NCBI GenBank assembly: GCA_015501055.1
Contig: JADNYV010001004.1
Coordinates: forward strand, 1 to 10,960
Reading direction: 5' to 3'
Length of the DNA: 10,960 bases
Source: Mucidula mucida
Taxonomy: Eukaryota > Basidiomycota > Agaricomycetes > Agaricales > Physalacriaceae
Below are positions 6,841-10,960 of the stretch, in pieces. Numbering within the stretch: the first letter of the stretch is position 1; every line of letters starts with the position of its first letter. The position numbers were made by a program, and so were the translations under genes. The notes under the pieces were generated by a model, which did no database searches, was not told the origin of the DNA, and saw nothing but the letters and a program-made list of their open reading frames with translations.

Positions 6841-8030
6841 CTAGAAATCTGTACTCTTCGTGAGGTCAGCCCACTCCGTCTGGAACTTATTCACCCTCGC
6901 CAATTCTCTTTGGACAACATCGAAACTATCGGATCCGACGAGCACCGTCGAAGGAACAGACTTTCCCGCGGCAGCACCCTCCCCACGTACGACATCCAAA
7001 ATGACCTTGACGCCCTTCTTAGGATCCCCAGGCTGATTCATGTCTGCCGCTAGCAGTCATAGGATCGTATGAGCACCTGCACAGCGACTCGGCATACGCA
7101 AAGACGCTTACCCTCAAAGCATGCCTTCCGCTCAGCCGCCAGCGCCTCGTAATCTTTGATATCCGACGCGATTCTATCGAATGTCCCGACTGACAGGAAC
7201 TTGGTTCGGAAGGCGCCAAAATCGAAACATATGCTGCGCAGGCCCAGTGGAGATATCTCGAGATCAAGTGACTCGGAGAGGCCACGGATGGCGAACTTGG
7301 ATGCGGTGTAGAGCCCTACGAAGGGAGATCCGCTGTATTTTGTGAGTTGGGAAGGTTCGTAAGGGAGGGAGGGAGGAGGACGACTTACATCCAGCCGCAG
7401 TACGAGCCTATCCAGACGATGGTGCCAGTTTTGCGCGCCCGCATGTGCGGAAGGAAGGCGCGAGCGACATTCAGTGCCCCGAAGACGTTAGTACTGATTT
7501 TGCATGTTGAACGTGTGGAATGAGATATAAAACCGAGACTTACTTGAACTGATCCTGCGCTTGCTGAGGCCTACAATGCTCATCAAGTTGGAGATGAAGA
7601 AACAGATTGATGGGAAGAGGGACATACGTGTTTTCTTCCAGGACGCCGTTTTCAGCATAACCTGGAATGAAATCGATCATGAGTAAACCATACATCGAAA
7701 AACCAGACTCAGACCGACCAGCATTGTTGACGACGACATCGACTCTCCCATAGATTGTGATGGCTTTTTGCGCTACTGCGTTGATATCATCTTGTGAAGC
7801 AGTTACATCAAGCTCTAGTGTCTCCGCTCCTAGAGCTTTGAGTTCATCTAGATGAACAAGCGACTTGGCTCGGCCGGTAGCGATAACCTTCTCGCCGCGC
7901 GCAAGAGCAGCGGTAGCTAGCTCCTTCCCTAGACCCGCGCTGAAAAGCACAGTTGTTTGGCATGGAGTATCATGAGAGACGTGGCAACGTACGTTGTACC
8001 GGTGATAAACCAGACTAATTGAGAGGACAT
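6841..8030 (-). CDS. Short-chain dehydrogenase/reductase (classical SDR), seven exons
   Basis: Exons in order of transcription are 8030-7993, 7939-7719, 7661-7628, 7570-7544, 7493-7389, 7332-7112 and 7049-6841, joined in frame to 284 aa. Introns are 53, 57, 57, 50, 56 and 62 nt. The NADP-binding motif TGxxxGxG is at 10-17, interrupted by intron 1 at residue 13. Arg36 after strand 2 favours NADP(H). NNAG is at 84-87, the catalytic-type Asn at 109, Ser137 and Tyr150-x-x-x-Lys154 (YTASK). Length and motif spacing are those of a complete, intact enzyme. It should catalyse NAD(P)-dependent oxidation or reduction of an alcohol/carbonyl substrate in the cytosol; the substrate cannot be read from the sequence. 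Exon 4 is only 27 nt. Intron 2 has a non-consensus donor (GTCGGT), but family alignment around NNAG-YAENG supports it. A second in-frame ATG at 8066 would add 12 residues; 8030 fits the family start (VWFITG near residue 6-11) better. Confidence 0.92.
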
Positions 8031-8050
8031 TTTTAAAGAGAGTAGGCAGC

Positions 8051-8058
8051 TTTTTATA
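8051..8058 (-). promoter_or_regulatory. Possible TATA box of the SDR gene
   Basis: On the minus strand TATAAAAA reads 8058-8051, about 21 nt before the ATG at 8030. That is close for a TATA box, leaving a very short leader. If transcription instead begins further upstream, these bases would lie in the coding extension from the in-frame ATG at 8066 (Ile-Lys). The two readings exclude each other. Confidence 0.35.
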
Positions 8059-8066
8059 TCATCCAT

Positions 8067-9814
8067 TGTCGCTGCTTGCTCAACGATGTTGCGAGTCTCT
8101 CATGCTTAGAGAGCATTTTCGGGGACTACGCGTCCAGACGGCTACCAAGAAGGTATGAGTCATATCACCTGCTAGAGAACTTTCAGCATTCTGATCTTCC
8201 AAATCAGAGTTTTGGAGCTGACCTCGTGGCACCGATATACCTGCAATGATTCGACGTCGGTGAAAAACAGCAAACGGAGCCAGCTCAAGCAATAAAATGC
8301 TCTGTCATCCGATTATCAGGGAGATAGTATTAGACGAGTCAAGAAAGCAAGAGAGACGCTCGGTCCGAGGCAAGATCATAAGCTGATAAAGGTGATGACT
8401 ACTTTGCAACTCGTACCCACTAGGATCCGCAACCCACTTCGATCCGAAAGCATGACTAACAAGGCTTAGATTTCAGTTGATGTCCTTTACATTTTTCTTT
8501 GCGGTGGTGATGTTGGAAGGCAAAACAGCGATGGTGGTTTGAGGTAGGTGAAGGTATAAAGCAAGTAACAGCCACGCCACATGATTCTGAAAGCTCGCTG
8601 ACTCAGCCAGCAGTCTTGTGCCGACCTGTGGCGTTCGCACAAGGGTTCGACAATAGATATGATTTACTCTCGTTGTACGAGTCTGATATAAGCACGGTAC
8701 TGATATGTTCCCCGCCTTTGGGGTGGGCTATACTAAATCTAGACAAGCTCCACCAGCGCAGAAGCAGTAGTATAGCGTCCTGGCCCGATTGTTTGTAGAA
8801 ATCATTTAAGATTGGCGTCACGAGAGAGAGAACATAGTCGACTGTCTAAGGTTGAGACAAGAGCTGGGAAATGGGCGTGGAGAACAGGATGCGTAGCACG
8901 ATTATAATATGTGTCGGTTGCCAGTACTCGATGCCCAGTCTCGAGAAGTAGACTTGAAGTAGACTGTAGAACAGATTCTTAAAAACCATAGTCGACTACA
9001 GTCTCTGGCAGTGCACCAGGGAGCTATATGACATATGTGATTCCGAGTTCATGATTGAGAACGAGCGAGCGTGAAGCGGACCGCGCATACCTAACTCGGA
9101 AGCAAGTCCAAACCCCGATCCAGTCTTGCTCTTGACCACATGGTGTTCAACGGCGACGATAACAGCAGAGACGCGTCGCCATGACGAGCAGCATATTTTC
9201 GATGACGCCTAGCTTCGACGTTGACTGTATTACAACTCTGGGAGAGAAATTGTCGTGTCTAGTATGCGGACTACCACTGCCAGTCTCGCATGCAGGTTGG
9301 AAGAGGACGCGATGTCTGAGACCCGTGGATATGGGATGACAAGAAATTTGCTGTATGTGAATGGCGTTAAGACTGTCTACATGAATTGCTCACGTTTACC
9401 TTTAGGATACTGAGTTTGACGAGGGTGAAGAGTAGGGAGCCGAAGAAAGATACCCGTAGGGTTCAGGTTACGGCTGCGACCCACATGCGAGAAGACGGCC
9501 GTATTTTCTTTTGTGCCAAGGTCAACTTCAAGTGTACGCACCGTCGTTTTTTAAGATTGGCCAGTCACTACGCCACAGTACTTTCGCCTTGGCATCTCCA
9601 AAAATAGACTGTCGGCCCGGTATGTATGGCGTCCCTGAGCGACAAGACCAAGAGGAATTTTATTGGCCCCAATCCCGCGTTTCTTTTGCTCTATCTCTCA
9701 CGACTTGCATGTGCGATTGTAGTGGATCGTTCAGATTTCCTGTGAGCCTCCAGGTTCTCCATATCATCTGTCTGTCTCTCAATGATAACAGTAAATACCC
9801 TTGACGAGCGTATT
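8067..9814. other. Divergent intergenic region, 1.75 kb, no supported gene
   Basis: The SDR gene points left and the transporter gene points right, so their promoters share this region. Only short ORFs occur. Visible structure is a tandem AAGTAGACT pair (8946-8954 and 8957-8965), a 9-bp inverted repeat (8961-8969 with 8996-9004), a minus-strand open stretch at 8999-9208 discussed as a finding, and pyrimidine-rich tracts at about 9675-9710 and 9750-9780 (+) upstream of the transporter start. None is an intact gene. Confidence 0.55.
8961..9004. repeat. 9-bp inverted repeat in the divergent intergenic region
   Basis: AGACTGTAG (8961-8969) and its exact reverse complement CTACAGTCT (8996-9004) are separated by 26 nt. 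The left arm overlaps the second copy of AAGTAGACT. No transposon ends or target-site duplication could be assigned. Confidence 0.5.
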
Positions 9815-10960
9815 ATGCTTTCTGCCGGGACACTCATATGGATTTCGCTGCGTCCACTTTTGCGATTGTGGGTGTAGACGTTCATCGAGCACTTTCATAT
9901 CGAACTCGGCCTCTAGTGTCATCGCGGTTGCTGGGGGCTTCGCTATCACCAAAGCTGATATATTTCCAGCTGTAGCGGCGCGGGGTGCGGCACAGATCGC
10001 GTTGGTACGCGCTTAACAGCAGTGCATCCCGACATGGAGCTGACTTCGACCAGAACATAACCATACCCAGTCTGATGTTTTCCAAAATCGTACCGGCATT
10101 CACGTCGGAGAACATAGGCGCATTAGGTGTGCACCGAGTCAACGCTGTTGAGCCTGACCATACCCCTGCGATATATCCGTGAACTCACCATGGTCCTCGT
10201 CGGGGAATATCATCATCTAGGACCACACTCAACTCATCTGTGTAATCTATCAGGCCCTCGGATTGGGATTGCATGGTTGACGAAGCAGGTGTTCTGGGTT
10301 CCACATAGATTTCGTTATGGTATCCTCGTTGCCGGAGGATGGGCGAACTACGGCGACATTCGTATGTGCCCATTTCATGCTGTTCGTTATTTCGCATGTT
10401 TATCGTCTGTTCAGCCATCGCTGTTATTACGAGCATTACGAGTGCCGCGCCTTTCAATGGGTCGTCTGACCAGGATCTGTCCGTTGCTTATATCTCTGCA
10501 TTCATTTTGTTCTACTTAGTAAGTTCCATTGTTATGCACTTTATAGAAATCTGACGCGTTCTAGGTCACCTTTTTCCCCATGGGTGGTAACAAATGGATT
10601 GCGTGGGATTTCGAAGGGCCAGACGTGGAGCCTGATGATGTTCGAGAAGCGACTCGTCAAAGGCGGCGTTTTCTCCTCCGCGGTTGGCCAATTGCGCTTG
10701 CTCGAAGGTGGACGGGGCAGCGCATGGAGTGCTCACAGTCCGCTATTGAAAAGCAGGAAGACAATACTACCGACGTAGACAAAGTGGTGCAGGCTGGGTC
10801 GGATATCCGCCACCGTCCAAGACACGGTCGCCACGTTTCGTTTTCTGAAGATATATCTACAGCTGTACCAACGGACGGGCCCAGCCCGCTATACCGAAAA
10901 GCTGCATTCACCAGCGCCCACTGTGCAATGGTCATCCTCCCAAACAGCTGCACTCATGAT
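9815..10960 (+). CDS. PIN-like / auxin efflux carrier (AEC) family membrane transporter, 3' end beyond window
   Basis: Exons are 9815-9873, 9917-10004, 10054-10126, 10221-10361, 10415-10518 and 10565 to past the edge, giving 287 residues so far without a stop. Residues 1-20 form a first membrane helix (LIWISLRPLLRLW). Family-typical segments follow: GGFAITKADIFP (about 26-37), ARGAAQIALNITIPSLMFSK (41-60), FWVPHRFRYGILVAGGWANYGDIP (about 97-121) and SAAPFNGSSDQDLSVAYISAF (129-149), then the TFFPMGG loop. The last exon starts the long cytosolic loop, rich in Arg/Lys/Asp/Glu and with RHVSFSEDIS near 251-260. Fungal AEC proteins sit in membranes and are thought to move small organic molecules; the substrate is unknown. 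Intron 1 is only 43 nt, intron 3 is long (94 nt), and the 13 residues after Gly-Pro (74-75) do not look like the expected helix, whereas another frame does. The copy may therefore be frameshifted or mis-sequenced. Family certain; exon 4 start uncertain. Confidence 0.8.

Noticed and set aside
8640..8660. Possible tRNA B-box (GGTTCGA)
   Set aside because: The bases after it do not complete the GGTTCRANNCC consensus, and no A-box or cloverleaf could be built around it.
9626..9739. Plus-strand short ORF starting MASLSDKTKRN, upstream of the transporter
   Set aside because: It ends after 38 codons and no splice combination I tried joins it in frame to the transporter. The first family-like helix starts at 9815.
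10185..10457. Minus-strand 90-codon ORF in the transporter gene
   Set aside because: It crosses exons and introns of the transporter on the other strand and has no domain.

Overview
The window looks like nuclear DNA of a filamentous fungus, most likely a basidiomycete (Agaricomycetes). Genes are split by many short introns of mostly 43-62 nt with GT..AG ends and usually CTNA-type branch points. One pair of genes is convergent and one pair is divergent. The recognisable proteins are families common in mushroom-forming fungi. I saw no bacterial-style operons, rRNA, tRNA, CRISPR array or intact transposon.

Layout. 1-2511 is gene-poor. It holds a (TG)n tract, a weak exon-like block near the left end, a small ORF with a signal-peptide-like N-terminus (874-1059) and an imperfect ~100-bp tandem duplication (1056-1254). 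2559-3107 (+) is a single-exon NTF2/SnoaL-like protein with a TATA box. 3108-4456 is empty as far as I can see. 4457-5524 (+) is a four-exon gene for a secreted, Gly/Ser/His-rich and Pro/Thr-rich protein of about 301 aa that I do not recognise. 5812-6444 (-) is a DJ-1/PfpI-family protein with the isonitrile-hydratase-type residues Asp15, Cys112 and Thr113. 6841-8030 (-) is a seven-exon short-chain dehydrogenase/reductase (SDR) of 284 aa. A 1.75-kb divergent intergenic region follows. From 9815 to the right edge (+) lies the 5' part of a PIN-like/auxin-efflux-carrier-type membrane transporter, cut by the window end and apparently frame-disturbed in one membrane helix.

Relations. The genes do not form an obvious pathway. 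An SDR, a DJ-1/PfpI enzyme and a small-molecule transporter could belong to a detoxification or specialised-metabolism neighbourhood, but that is inference from adjacency only. No backbone synthase (PKS, NRPS, terpene cyclase) is visible.

The points most worth a second look are: the secreted gene, where retention of intron 3 would insert a hydrophobic segment and retention of intron 2 would swap in a Cys-containing tail; the family-like sequence of the transporter appearing in another frame; perfect short hairpins just 3' of three genes, one containing the AATAAA signal; and the tandem duplication at 1056-1254. Exon models were derived by eye from reading frames, splice signals and family resemblance. 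No database search was run.
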